A stretch of DNA of 64,000 bases from Paracoccus sigandri (GTDB lineage Bacteria > Pseudomonadota > Alphaproteobacteria > Rhodobacterales > Rhodobacteraceae). Below are positions 17,197 through 25,736 of the stretch, in pieces. The stretch's first letter is position 1. Every line of letters starts with the position of its first letter. Both the position numbers and the translations under genes were made by a program. The notes under the pieces were generated by a model. That model saw only the letters and a program-made list of their open reading frames with translations. It did no database searches and was not told where the DNA came from. The DNA lies in assembly GCF_003709565.1 (NCBI RefSeq), contig NZ_QNRC01000003.1, positions 186,001-250,000 on the forward strand, given 5' to 3'.

Positions 17197-18644
17197 TCGC
17201 GGGCCTGATCCGCGCCCGCAGCCTGCGCACGCGGCTGTTCGTCATGATCCTGCTGCCGCTGATCGTGGTCGCCGCCGCCTCCAGCGTGGTGCTGCACTGG
17301 CTGGCGCGGGACATGTCGCGATCGCTCTATGACGACACGCTGAAGGTCGTCGCCCATACCGTCGCGCGCGAGGCGGTGCTGACCAAGGGCGACCTGGTCA
17401 CCGATTCGCTGCTGGATTCGCTGGTCGGCGCCCTGGGCGATCCGATCTATTACCGGGTCCATGCCGACGAGGGCTATTTCCTGGTCGGCCATTCCGACGC
17501 CCCCCAGCCGGACCGGGACCTGGACCTGCCGGGCGGGGTGCCGGTCTTCTTCGACGCCGACTATCACGGGGAACCGGTCCGCGCGGTGGTCCTGCGCGAA
17601 TTCATCTCGGACCCCGATTTCGACGGCTGGACCACGGTGCAGGTCTGGCAGACCGTGACCCAGCGGCAGGCGCTCAGCATGACGATGCTGGCGCAGTCGG
17701 CCACGGTGCTGATGCTGCTGCTGATCGCCGCCGCGGCGCTGGTCTGGTTCGGCATCCGGCGCGGGCTTGCGCCGCTGACCGACCTGCGCGCGGCGATGGC
17801 GCTGCGCCACACCAACGACCTGCGCCCGATCCGCCGCCCCGTCCCGCGCGAGGCCGAGCCCTTGGTGCGGACCATCAACAACCTGTTCCAGCGCCTGACG
17901 GCCGAGCTGGAGCGGCGCAACAGCTTCATCTCGAACGCCGCGCATCAGCTGCGCAACCCGGTCGCCGCCATCCAGGCGCAGGCCGAGGCCGCGCGCGATT
18001 CCCATGCCCTGACCGACCGGGCCGAGCGCCTGCAGGACCTGACCGAGGCGACCCGCCGCCTGTCGCGGATGAGCCAGCAGCTGCTGCGCTTCGATGCGGC
18101 GAATGAAGGCCGCGCGGACCGCGACACGCCGCCCGCCGATCTGGTGCGGCTGGTGGCGGATGTCGCCCGCCGCCATGTGCCCGCCGCGCTGCGGGCCCGC
18201 GTCGAGATCGAATATGACGGCCCCGACGGCCCGCTTTACGTCCAGGGCGATCCGGTGCTGATCGAGGAGGCCATCGACAACCTGATCGACAATGCGCTGC
18301 GCTATGGCTGCCCGCCAGACAGCCACCTGCAATTGCGGGTCGAGAGCCGCTTCGGCATGGGGGTCCTGACGGTCGCCGATGAAGGCCCCGGCATCCCGGC
18401 CGAATCCTCGGAAAAGGTGTTCGAGCGGTTCGTGCGCCTGTCGCCCGTCGAGGATGGCGGCTGCGGGCTTGGCCTGTCGATCGTGCGCGCCATCGCGAAG
18501 GGGGTCGGCGGCTCGGCCCGGATCCTGCCGGCGGAACGCGGCTGCACGCTGCGCTTCAGCCTGCCGCTGCGCGCCGCGCCGCAAGCAGCGGCCGGTTCCG
18601 GCGGGAAAGATTCGTCCCGACAGTTTGCGGACAGGTTCATGTGA
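17193..18644 (+). CDS. tctE: Two-component sensor histidine kinase, TctE-like
   Basis: The 483-residue membrane kinase begins with a GTG that overlaps the tctD stop. One N-terminal helix (LFVMILLPLIVVAAASSVVL), a periplasmic sensing region of about 140 residues, and a second helix (ATVLMLLLIAAAALVWFGI) lead to a HAMP-like linker. The dimerisation box FISNAAHQLRNPVAAIQAQAE carries phospho-acceptor H251. The ATPase domain shows the N box (AIDNLIDNALRYG), G1 (VADEGPGIP) and G2 (GGCGLGLSIVRAIA). It probably senses a tricarboxylate, directly or through a TctC-type binding protein, and phosphorylates TctD. Confidence 0.93.
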   Translation: MIAGLIRARSLRTRLFVMILLPLIVVAAASSVVLHWLARDMSRSLYDDTLKVVAHTVAREAVLTKGDLVTDSLLDSLVGALGDPIYYRVHADEGYFLVGHSDAPQPDRDLDLPGGVPVFFDADYHGEPVRAVVLREFISDPDFDGWTTVQVWQTVTQRQALSMTMLAQSATVLMLLLIAAAALVWFGIRRGLAPLTDLRAAMALRHTNDLRPIRRPVPREAEPLVRTINNLFQRLTAELERRNSFISNAAHQLRNPVAAIQAQAEAARDSHALTDRAERLQDLTEATRRLSRMSQQLLRFDAANEGRADRDTPPADLVRLVADVARRHVPAALRARVEIEYDGPDGPLYVQGDPVLIEEAIDNLIDNALRYGCPPDSHLQLRVESRFGMGVLTVADEGPGIPAESSEKVFERFVRLSPVEDGGCGLGLSIVRAIAKGVGGSARILPAERGCTLRFSLPLRAAPQAAAGSGGKDSSRQFADRFM

Positions 18645-18700
18645 CAGATTGCCCGGACGTGTTGGCGCGATGCGCGCGCCATGTCTGGGAGGACACAGCA

Positions 18701-19801
18701 ATGAAATCACCGATGCGCCTTGCGCGCGGCGCGGTCGCGGCCGTCATCGCCGCCGCCGGCCTCGCCCTTGCCACGCCCGGCCCCGCCGCGGCCGTGGATT
18801 TTTCCGGGAAAACCGTCGAATGGTGGATCCCCTTCTCCGAGGGCGGCGGCTCGGACGTCTGGGCGCGCTTCTTCGCGCCCTACCTGGCCCGCCATCTGCC
18901 CGGCCAGCCCAATGTCATCATCCGCAATGTGCCGGGCGGCGGCTCGATCACCGGCACCAACGAATTCGCCGCGCGGGCACGCCCGGACGGGCTGTCGCTG
19001 CTGGGGACTTCGGGCTCGACCCAGTTCCCCTATCTGCTGGGCGATACCCGCGTGCGCTATGAGATGGCCGATTTCGAGCCGGTGCTGGTCTCGCCCACCG
19101 GCGGCGTGGTCTATATCCCGGCCAGCTTCGGCATCACGGATGCCTCCGAGCTGGGCCAGATCGCCGACCGGGAACTGGTCTATGCCAGCCAGGGCGCGAC
19201 CTCGCTGGACCTGGTGCCGATGCTGGCCTTCGAGGTCCTGGGGCTGAACGTGCGCCATGTCTTCGGCATGACCGGGCGCGGCGACGGGCGGCTGGCCTTC
19301 GAGCGCGGCGAGGCCACGATCGACTACCAGACCTCGTCGGCCTATCTGACCAATGTGGTGCCGCTGGTCGAGGCAGGCGATGCCGTGCCGCTGTTTTCCT
19401 ATGGCGTGCTGGACGCCGAGGGCAACGTGCAGCGCGATCCGTCCTTCCCCGACATCCCGCATTTCCTGGAAGCCTACGAGATGATGCACGGGGAACCGCC
19501 CTCGGGCGTGGCCTTCGACGCCTACATGGCCTTCTTCAGCGCCGGCTTCGCCGCGCAGAAGCCCGCGATGCTGCCCAGGGGCACGGCGCCCGAGATCGTC
19601 GAGGCCTATCGCCAGGCCTTCGCCGAGGCGGTCGCCGATCCCGCCCTGCAGGCCGCCAAGGGCGAGGTGCTGGGCGAATACGACCAGGCCGTCGGCGAGG
19701 ATACCGTCCCGCTCTACCAGGTGGCGACCAGCATCGACCCCGAGGCGCGCGAATGGGTGCGCGGCTATCTGCGCGACAATCATCGCGTGACGCTGGACTG
19801 A
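18701..19801 (+). CDS. tctC: Tripartite tricarboxylate transporter substrate-binding protein TctC, second copy
   Basis: The 366-residue periplasmic protein has a signal peptide (MKSPMRLARGAVAAVIAAAG to about residue 30) and then FSGKTVEWWIPFSEGGGSDVWARFFAPYLARHLPG. GGGAGGACACAGCA precedes the ATG at 18701. It is somewhat longer than the common Bug protein of about 325 residues, as is its divergent paralogue at 15246-16355. It lies between tctE and the fused permease gene, so it is the obvious binding component of this tripartite transporter. The ligand is probably a tricarboxylate such as tricarballylate, aconitate or citrate; this comes from the tcuAB neighbourhood. Confidence 0.93.
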   Translation: MKSPMRLARGAVAAVIAAAGLALATPGPAAAVDFSGKTVEWWIPFSEGGGSDVWARFFAPYLARHLPGQPNVIIRNVPGGGSITGTNEFAARARPDGLSLLGTSGSTQFPYLLGDTRVRYEMADFEPVLVSPTGGVVYIPASFGITDASELGQIADRELVYASQGATSLDLVPMLAFEVLGLNVRHVFGMTGRGDGRLAFERGEATIDYQTSSAYLTNVVPLVEAGDAVPLFSYGVLDAEGNVQRDPSFPDIPHFLEAYEMMHGEPPSGVAFDAYMAFFSAGFAAQKPAMLPRGTAPEIVEAYRQAFAEAVADPALQAAKGEVLGEYDQAVGEDTVPLYQVATSIDPEAREWVRGYLRDNHRVTLD

Positions 19802-19992
19802 CACGCCCGGCCCTGCGGGCGGCGCGGCGTCGCGCGGCCCGCATCGGCGATCCTTGCGAAGAACCCCTGCGGCCGGCCCGCTGCCGCGCGCCGCTTGCGG
19901 TTCTCCACCCTCAACCCGGCCCGCTTTTCGCAGCGCGACCCCCCGGTCGCGACCGGCGGCCTGCGGGCGTCACGGAAGGTCACAGGTGCATC

Positions 19993-21987
19993 ATGGTCAT
20001 CGACGCGCTGTTCGAGGCGCTCGGCAATGTGCTGACGCTTCAACATTTCACCTATCTGATGGTCGGCGTTCTGGTCGGCCTGGTCGTGGGCATCCTGCCC
20101 GGTCTGGGCGGCATCGTCGGCATGTCGCTGCTTCTGCCCTTCGTCTACGGCATGGACGCCACCTCGGCGCTGGCCATGCTGATCGGGATGCTGCCGGTGC
20201 TTGCCATCGCCGACACCTTCGCGTCGGTGCTGATGGGCATTCCCGGCTCCAGCGCCTCGCAGGCGACGATCCTGGACGGCTTTCCCATGGCCAAGAAGGG
20301 CCAGGCGGCGCGGGCGCTGAGCGCGGCCTTCACCGCCTCGCTGTTCGGCGGGCTGTTCGGCGCGGCGGTGCTGACCGTCTGCGTGCTGGCGGCGCGGCCG
20401 CTGATCCTGTCCTTCGGCGCGGCCGAGCTGTTCATGCTGACGCTGTTCGGCCTGTCGATGGTCGGCGTGCTGTCGGGCCAGAGCCTGCTGAAGGGCATCG
20501 CCGCCTGCGCGCTTGGCCTGGCGCTGGGGGCGGTCGGCGCGGCGCCGGCGACGGGCGAATACCGGATGGATTTCGGCACGCTCTACCTGATGGACGGGGT
20601 GCCGCTGGTCATCGTCGGCCTGGCGCTGTTCGCCGTGCCGGAGATCGGCGACCTGTTGCGCAAGAACAGCACCATCGCCGAGCGGAAATCCAGCCTCGGC
20701 ACCGGCTGGCTGCAGGGGATCAGGGACACCTGGGCCTATCGCTGGCTGACGCTGCGCTGTTCGGGGCTGGGCGCGATCCTGGGGATGATCCCCGGCCTTG
20801 GCGGCAGCGTCGTGGACTGGATCGCCTACGGCCATGTCGTACAGACCTCGAAGGACCGCAGCCAGTTCGGCAAGGGCGACGTGCGCGGCGTCATCGCCCC
20901 CGAATCGACCACCAGCGCCAAGGAGGGCGGCGGGCTGGTGCCGACGCTGCTGTTCGGCATTCCCGGCTCGGGCTCGATGGCGATCTTCCTGGCGGGGATG
21001 ATCCTGATCGGGCTGCAGCCGGGCCCGGCGATGGTCGGCCAGAACCTGGGCGTGACCTATACCATCGTCTGGTCGCTGGCGATCGCCAACGTGATCGGCA
21101 CCGTCTTGTGCATCGTGCTGGCGCCGAACATCGCCCGCATCACCACGATCCGCTATGCGCTGGTCGCGCCCTTCATGATCCTGGTGATCTCTTTCGCGGC
21201 CTTCCAGCCCAGCCGCTCCTACCTGGACCTGGTGACGCTGCTGGTCCTTGGCGTGGTCGGCATCCTGCTGCGCCGCTTCGGCTGGCCGCGCCCGGCCTTC
21301 CTGATCGGCTTCGTGCTGGCCACGCAGGGCGAGCGCTACCTGTACCAGGCGCTGCAATTCTCGGGCTGGAGCTTCTTCGGCCGTCCCATCGTGATCGTCA
21401 TCGGCCTGATCATCATCCTGTCGGTCTGGCTTGGCGCGCGCGCCAACAAGGGCGGCGGCTCGGTCCAGACCGAGGGCAGCGGTGCGATCTCGGACAGCAC
21501 CCATATGTGGCCGCAGGTGGCTTTCACCGCGGGGGTGATCTGCGTCTTCGTCTTCACGCTCTATGAAACCGTGGGCCTCAGCCTTCTGGGCAAGGTCTTC
21601 CCGATCGGCGTGGCGCTGGTCGGCCTGCTGGCGGCGCTGCTGATCATCTGGCCGCAATGGCGCGGCAACCGCGCCAGCCGCGAGGTCTTCGACGGCGAGG
21701 ATGCCCGCAGGATCGACGACGACGGTCCGGTCGGCCCGCTGTTCTATGTGGCCTGGCTGGCCGCCTTCGTCGGCGCGATCGGGCTGGTGGGCTATTTCCT
21801 GGCGCTGGTCGCCTTCTTCGTGGCCTTCCTGCGCATCGTCGCGAAGTCAAGCTGGGGGCAGACGCTGGTCCTGACCGGCGCGGCCGCCGGGCTGGTGCTG
21901 CTGCTGGCCTCGGCGCTGAACATGGTGATGCCTTCGGGCCTGCTGCAGGACCATTTCCACAACTACCTGATCTGGCCGCTGCGCTGA
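19993..21987 (+). CDS. tctA: Fused TctA-TctB tripartite tricarboxylate transporter permease
   Basis: The 664-residue inner-membrane protein has two parts. Residues 1 to about 500 are TctA: the repeated GILPGLGGIVGMSLLLPF and GMIPGLGGSVVDWIAYG motifs, GIPGSSASQATILDGFPMA and GIPGSGSMAIFLAGM, in about 12 helices. After a short polar linker (GGGSVQTEGSGAISDSTHMW), residues about 515-664 form a four-helix TctB-like domain. TctA and TctB are normally separate proteins of about 500 and 150 residues, so this is a natural fusion. The start at 19993 gives a typical TctA N-terminus; open codons upstream back to 19753 do not look like protein. The 190-nt gap after tctC shows no other feature. Confidence 0.92.
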   Translation: MVIDALFEALGNVLTLQHFTYLMVGVLVGLVVGILPGLGGIVGMSLLLPFVYGMDATSALAMLIGMLPVLAIADTFASVLMGIPGSSASQATILDGFPMAKKGQAARALSAAFTASLFGGLFGAAVLTVCVLAARPLILSFGAAELFMLTLFGLSMVGVLSGQSLLKGIAACALGLALGAVGAAPATGEYRMDFGTLYLMDGVPLVIVGLALFAVPEIGDLLRKNSTIAERKSSLGTGWLQGIRDTWAYRWLTLRCSGLGAILGMIPGLGGSVVDWIAYGHVVQTSKDRSQFGKGDVRGVIAPESTTSAKEGGGLVPTLLFGIPGSGSMAIFLAGMILIGLQPGPAMVGQNLGVTYTIVWSLAIANVIGTVLCIVLAPNIARITTIRYALVAPFMILVISFAAFQPSRSYLDLVTLLVLGVVGILLRRFGWPRPAFLIGFVLATQGERYLYQALQFSGWSFFGRPIVIVIGLIIILSVWLGARANKGGGSVQTEGSGAISDSTHMWPQVAFTAGVICVFVFTLYETVGLSLLGKVFPIGVALVGLLAALLIIWPQWRGNRASREVFDGEDARRIDDDGPVGPLFYVAWLAAFVGAIGLVGYFLALVAFFVAFLRIVAKSSWGQTLVLTGAAAGLVLLLASALNMVMPSGLLQDHFHNYLIWPLR

Positions 21988-21994
21988 GCCGGCC

Positions 21995-22018
21995 GCGCCC
22001 CCGGCCGGCCGGGGGCGC
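21995..22018 (+). terminator. Perfect 24-bp GC-rich palindrome after tctAB
   Basis: GCGCCCCCGGCC is followed directly by its reverse complement GGCCGGGGGCGC, then CTTTTCCC. A hairpin this strong with a short T-rich tail fits partial rho-independent termination between the permease and the downstream catabolic genes. Confidence 0.6.
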
Positions 22019-22048
22019 CTTTTCCCATCCATGCGAGGAGGAGTTTCC

Positions 22049-23149
22049 ATGAGCAGACAAAGCGCGATTCCCTGCATCCTGATGCGGGGCGGCACCTCGA
22101 AGGGCCCCTATTTCGTCACCGGCGACCTGCCCCCGGACCCCGCCGCCCGCGACCGGGTGCTGCTGGCCGCGATGGGCTCGCCCGATGCCCGCCAGATCGA
22201 CGGGCTGGGCGGCGCGGACCCGCTGACCTCGAAGGTCGCGATGGTCAACCGCTCGGCCCGCGAGGGCATCGACGTGGACTATCTGTTTGCGCAGGTCTCG
22301 GTGGCGGATGCGGTGGTCGACACCTCGCCCTCCTGCGGCAACGTGCTGGCCGGCGTCGGCCCCTTCGCCATCGAGCGCGGCATGGTCCCCGTCACCGGCG
22401 AGGAGACGCTGGTGACGATCTACAACACCAATACCGACAGCCGCATCGAGGCGGTCGTCAGGACCGACGGCCGGGGCGTCGTCTATGACGGCGACACCGC
22501 GATCGACGGCGTGCCGGGCACCGCCGCGCCGGTGCGGCTGAACTTCATGGACATCGTCGGATCGAAGACCGGGCGGCTTCTGCCCACCGGCCGCCTGACC
22601 GAAACCATCGAGGGCGTCGAGGTCACGCTGATCGACGTCGCCGTGCCGATGATGATCTTCCGCGCCCAGGACCTGGGCAAGACCGGCCACGAGAGCCCGG
22701 CGGAACTGGACGCGGATCGCGACTTCTTCGCGCTGATGGAGGCCATGCGGCGGATCGCGGGGGAACGGATGGGCCTTGGCGACGTGGCCGGGCGGGTGAT
22801 CCCCAAGGTGGCGATGCTGGCCGCGCCGCGCGGCCAGGGCCATGTCGCCGCCCGCTATTTCGTGCCCCACAAGACCCATGGCGCCTTCGCCGTGACCGGC
22901 GCGCTCTGCGTATCCAGCTGCGCGATGCTGGCGGGCTCGGTCTCGGACGGGCTGGCGCGGCGACCCGAGGGCGACGACCGGCTGATCCTGATCGAGCATC
23001 CCGCCGGCCTGATCGACGTGGCGCTGAAGACCCGCGGCGGCGGCGCCAACATGGAGATCGTCTCGGGCGGCGTCATCCGCACCGCGCGCAAGCTGATGCA
23101 GGGCGAGGTCTTCGTGCCCGGCCACCTGCTGGACGGGGGCGGCGCATGA
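22049..23149 (+). CDS. PrpF / 4-oxalomesaconate tautomerase family isomerase
   Basis: The 366-residue protein belongs to the PrpF family, with a diaminopimelate-epimerase-like fold: CILMRGGTSKGPYF, QIDGLGGADPLTSKVAMV, DTSPSCGNVLAGVGPFAIERG, and the C-terminal ARYFVPHKTHGAFAVTGALCVSSC. These enzymes shift or isomerise double bonds in unsaturated tricarboxylates (PrpF on 2-methyl-trans-aconitate, GalD on 4-oxalomesaconate). GGAGGAG precedes the ATG at 22049; the ATG at 22031 lies inside the ribosome-binding region. Between a tricarboxylate permease and TcuAB, a plausible job is cis/trans-aconitate isomerisation. That substrate is inferred. Confidence 0.85.
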   Translation: MSRQSAIPCILMRGGTSKGPYFVTGDLPPDPAARDRVLLAAMGSPDARQIDGLGGADPLTSKVAMVNRSAREGIDVDYLFAQVSVADAVVDTSPSCGNVLAGVGPFAIERGMVPVTGEETLVTIYNTNTDSRIEAVVRTDGRGVVYDGDTAIDGVPGTAAPVRLNFMDIVGSKTGRLLPTGRLTETIEGVEVTLIDVAVPMMIFRAQDLGKTGHESPAELDADRDFFALMEAMRRIAGERMGLGDVAGRVIPKVAMLAAPRGQGHVAARYFVPHKTHGAFAVTGALCVSSCAMLAGSVSDGLARRPEGDDRLILIEHPAGLIDVALKTRGGGANMEIVSGGVIRTARKLMQGEVFVPGHLLDGGGA

Positions 23150-24561
23150 CCACGCTGGCCCCCGATGGCGAGGATCTCGGCGGCCCCTGGGACCTGATCG
23201 TGGTCGGCGGCGGCAATGCCGCGCTCTGCGCCGCCATCACGGCAGCCGAGGCGGGCTGCCGCGTGCTGCTGCTGGAGGGCGCGCCGAAGCCCTATCGGGG
23301 CGGCAACAGCCGGCACACGCGCAACTTCCGCTGCATGCATCGCGGCCCGCTGTCGGTGCTGACCGGCAGCTACGCCGAGGACGAATATCTCGACGACCTG
23401 ATGCTGGTGACGCAGGGCCGCACCGACGAATCGCTGGCCCGCATGGCCATCCGCATGTCCGAGGACTGCCTGCCCTGGATGGAGGCGCATGGCGTGCGCT
23501 TCCAGCCCTCGCTGTCGGGCACGCTGTCGCTGTCGCGCACCAACGCCTTCTTCCTGGGCGGCGGCAAGGCGCTGGTCAACGCCTATTACAACACCGCCCG
23601 GGACCTGGGCGTGACGGTCCTCTATGACGCGCAGGTCGGCCATGTGCATCTGGAGGGCGACCGCTTCACCGGGCTGGAGGTCTCGATCCGGGGCGGGCCG
23701 CCGCGCCAGGTCGAGGCGGGCGCGGCCGTGCTGGCCTCGGGCGGGTTCCAGTCGAACATCGAGTGGCTGACCCAGGCCTGGGGGCCGGCGGCGGCGAATT
23801 TCCTGATCCGGGGCACGCCCTACAATCGCGGCGTGGTGCTGCGCGACATGCTGGACCAGGGCTGCGAGCCGGTCGGCGATCCGACCCAGTGCCACGCCGT
23901 CGCCATCGACGGGCGCGCGCCGAAATTCGACGGCGGCATCGTCACCCGGCTGGACTGCGTGCCCTTCTCGGTGGTGGTGAACCGCGACGCGCGGCGCTTC
24001 CATGACGAGGGCGAGGATGTCTGGCCCAAGCGCTATGCGATCTGGGGGCGGCTGGTCGCCGCGCAGCCCGACCAGGTGGCCTATGCGATCATCGACGCGA
24101 AATCGTCCGAACTGTTCATGCCCTCGGTCTTTCCGCCCGGCAAGGCCGACAGCATCGAGGATCTGGCCCGGCAGATGGGGCTGGACCCGGCCGCCCTGCG
24201 GCGCACGATCGACGACTTCAACGCCAGCTGCCGCGAGGGCCCCTTCCACCCGACCGAACTGGACGGGCTGGCGACCACGGGCCTGACGCCCCCCAAGACC
24301 AACTGGGCGCGGCCCATCGATACGCCGCCCTTCTACGGCTACCAGCTGCGGCCGGGCGTCACCTTCACCTATCTGGGGCTGAAGGTGTCGGAAACCGCGC
24401 AGGTCCAGACGCCCCAGGGACCGCTGCGAAACGTCTGGGCGGCGGGCGAGATCATGGCCGGCTCGATCCTGGGACAGGGCTATCTGGCCGGCTTCGGCAT
24501 GACCATCGGCACCGTCTTCGGCCGCATCGCGGGACAGGAGGCCGCGAAACATGTTGGATGA
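23146..24561 (+). CDS. tcuA: FAD-dependent tricarballylate dehydrogenase TcuA
   Basis: The 471-residue flavoprotein of the fumarate reductase/succinate dehydrogenase family has the FAD motif DLIVVGGGNAALCAAITAAE (about 17-36) and the TcuA-specific GGNSRHTRNFRCMH. Other segments are FFLGGGKALVNAYYNTARDLG, VLASGGFQSNIEWL, and the C-terminal WAAGEIMAGSILGQGYLAGFGMTIG. TcuA oxidises tricarballylate to cis-aconitate, which enters the TCA cycle. The ATG overlaps the isomerase stop by 4 nt, and the gene overlaps tcuB by 11 nt. Confidence 0.92.
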   Translation: MTTLAPDGEDLGGPWDLIVVGGGNAALCAAITAAEAGCRVLLLEGAPKPYRGGNSRHTRNFRCMHRGPLSVLTGSYAEDEYLDDLMLVTQGRTDESLARMAIRMSEDCLPWMEAHGVRFQPSLSGTLSLSRTNAFFLGGGKALVNAYYNTARDLGVTVLYDAQVGHVHLEGDRFTGLEVSIRGGPPRQVEAGAAVLASGGFQSNIEWLTQAWGPAAANFLIRGTPYNRGVVLRDMLDQGCEPVGDPTQCHAVAIDGRAPKFDGGIVTRLDCVPFSVVVNRDARRFHDEGEDVWPKRYAIWGRLVAAQPDQVAYAIIDAKSSELFMPSVFPPGKADSIEDLARQMGLDPAALRRTIDDFNASCREGPFHPTELDGLATTGLTPPKTNWARPIDTPPFYGYQLRPGVTFTYLGLKVSETAQVQTPQGPLRNVWAAGEIMAGSILGQGYLAGFGMTIGTVFGRIAGQEAAKHVG

Positions 24562-25627
24562 ACGCACCACCCCGACCGCCGAGGCCCGCCGCCAGATCGA
24601 GATCTGCAACGCCTGCCGCTATTGCGAGGGGTTCTGCTCGGTCTTTCCGGCGATGACCCGGCAGCGCGCCTTCGCGGATGGCGACATCACGCAGCTGGCC
24701 AACCTGTGCCACAACTGCCGCGGCTGCTATTATTCCTGCCAATATACCCCGCCGCATGAATTCGCGCTGAACCTGCCCGCCGCGCTGGCCTTGATCCGCA
24801 ACGACAGCTGGGAACGGCTGGTCTGGCCCTCGCGGCTGGGCGCGCTGTTCCAGCGCAGCGGCGGGGCGATGGCGGCGGCGCTGGTTTTGTGCCTGGCCGC
24901 CTTCTTCTGGCTGCTGGCGGCGCTGCGCCCCGAACAGGGGGCCGGCTTCTATGCCCATCTGGCACATGACGCGATGGTCGCGCTGTTCCTGCCCGCCTTC
25001 CTTCTGCCACTGGCCTCGGTCGCCTGGGGCCTGCGCCGCTATTGGCACGAGGTCGGGGCCGGACGGCCGCGGCTCGCCCATCTGACCGGCGCGCTGCGGC
25101 AGGCGGCGGGGATGCGCAACCTGTCCGGCGGCCAGGGACAGGGCTGCAATTTCGAGGCCGAGGACCGCTATTCCAACAGCCGCCGCTGGTTCCACCAGGC
25201 GATGATGTACGGCTTCCTGCTGTGCTTCGGCGCGACCGCCTCGGGGACGGTCCTGCATTACGGCTTCGGGATCCAGGCGCCCTACGGGTTCTTCTCGCTG
25301 CCCAAGCTGCTGGGCGTGCCGGGCGGCATCCTGATGGTGATCGGCGCGGCCGGGCTGGCGGCGGGCAAGCTGAGGGCCGACCCCGCGCTTGGCGCGGCCC
25401 ATGCCTGGGGCGGCGAGATGGCCTTCATCCTGCTTCTGGGCTTCGTCGCGGCCTCGGGGCTGGCGCTTTACGCGGCGACCGGGACCGCGCTGGTCGGCCC
25501 GCTTCTGGCGCTGCATCTGGGCTCGGTCATGGCGCTGTTCCTGCTGCTGCCCTTCACCAAGATGGTGCATGGCTTCTTCCGCCTGGCCGCGCTGGTGGTC
25601 GAGGAACAGCGGCGCCGCGGCGAGTGA
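24551..25627 (+). CDS. tcuB: Tricarballylate utilisation protein TcuB (Fe-S and heme membrane electron carrier)
   Basis: The 358-residue membrane protein reoxidises the reduced flavin of TcuA and passes electrons to the quinone pool. Two CxxCxxCxxxC sets are visible, at residues 19-29 (CNACRYCEGFC) and 53-63 (CHNCRGCYYSC), for iron-sulfur clusters. About six membrane helices follow, with histidines suited to b-type heme (AHDAMVALFLPAFLLPL, WFHQAMMYGFLLCFG, LHLGSVMALFLLLPFTKMVHGFF). It is the last gene of the isomerase-tcuA-tcuB unit. Confidence 0.92.
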   Translation: MLDERTTPTAEARRQIEICNACRYCEGFCSVFPAMTRQRAFADGDITQLANLCHNCRGCYYSCQYTPPHEFALNLPAALALIRNDSWERLVWPSRLGALFQRSGGAMAAALVLCLAAFFWLLAALRPEQGAGFYAHLAHDAMVALFLPAFLLPLASVAWGLRRYWHEVGAGRPRLAHLTGALRQAAGMRNLSGGQGQGCNFEAEDRYSNSRRWFHQAMMYGFLLCFGATASGTVLHYGFGIQAPYGFFSLPKLLGVPGGILMVIGAAGLAAGKLRADPALGAAHAWGGEMAFILLLGFVAASGLALYAATGTALVGPLLALHLGSVMALFLLLPFTKMVHGFFRLAALVVEEQRRRGE

Positions 25628-25736
25628 TCCGCGCCAGGGCTTCGCGACGCGCGAAGCCCTCGTTGCATTTCGGCAATGGGCAGCCCGGCGTGCCACCCCT
25701 ATGCTGCATGGGCGACCGCATCCTGAACGATCGAAG

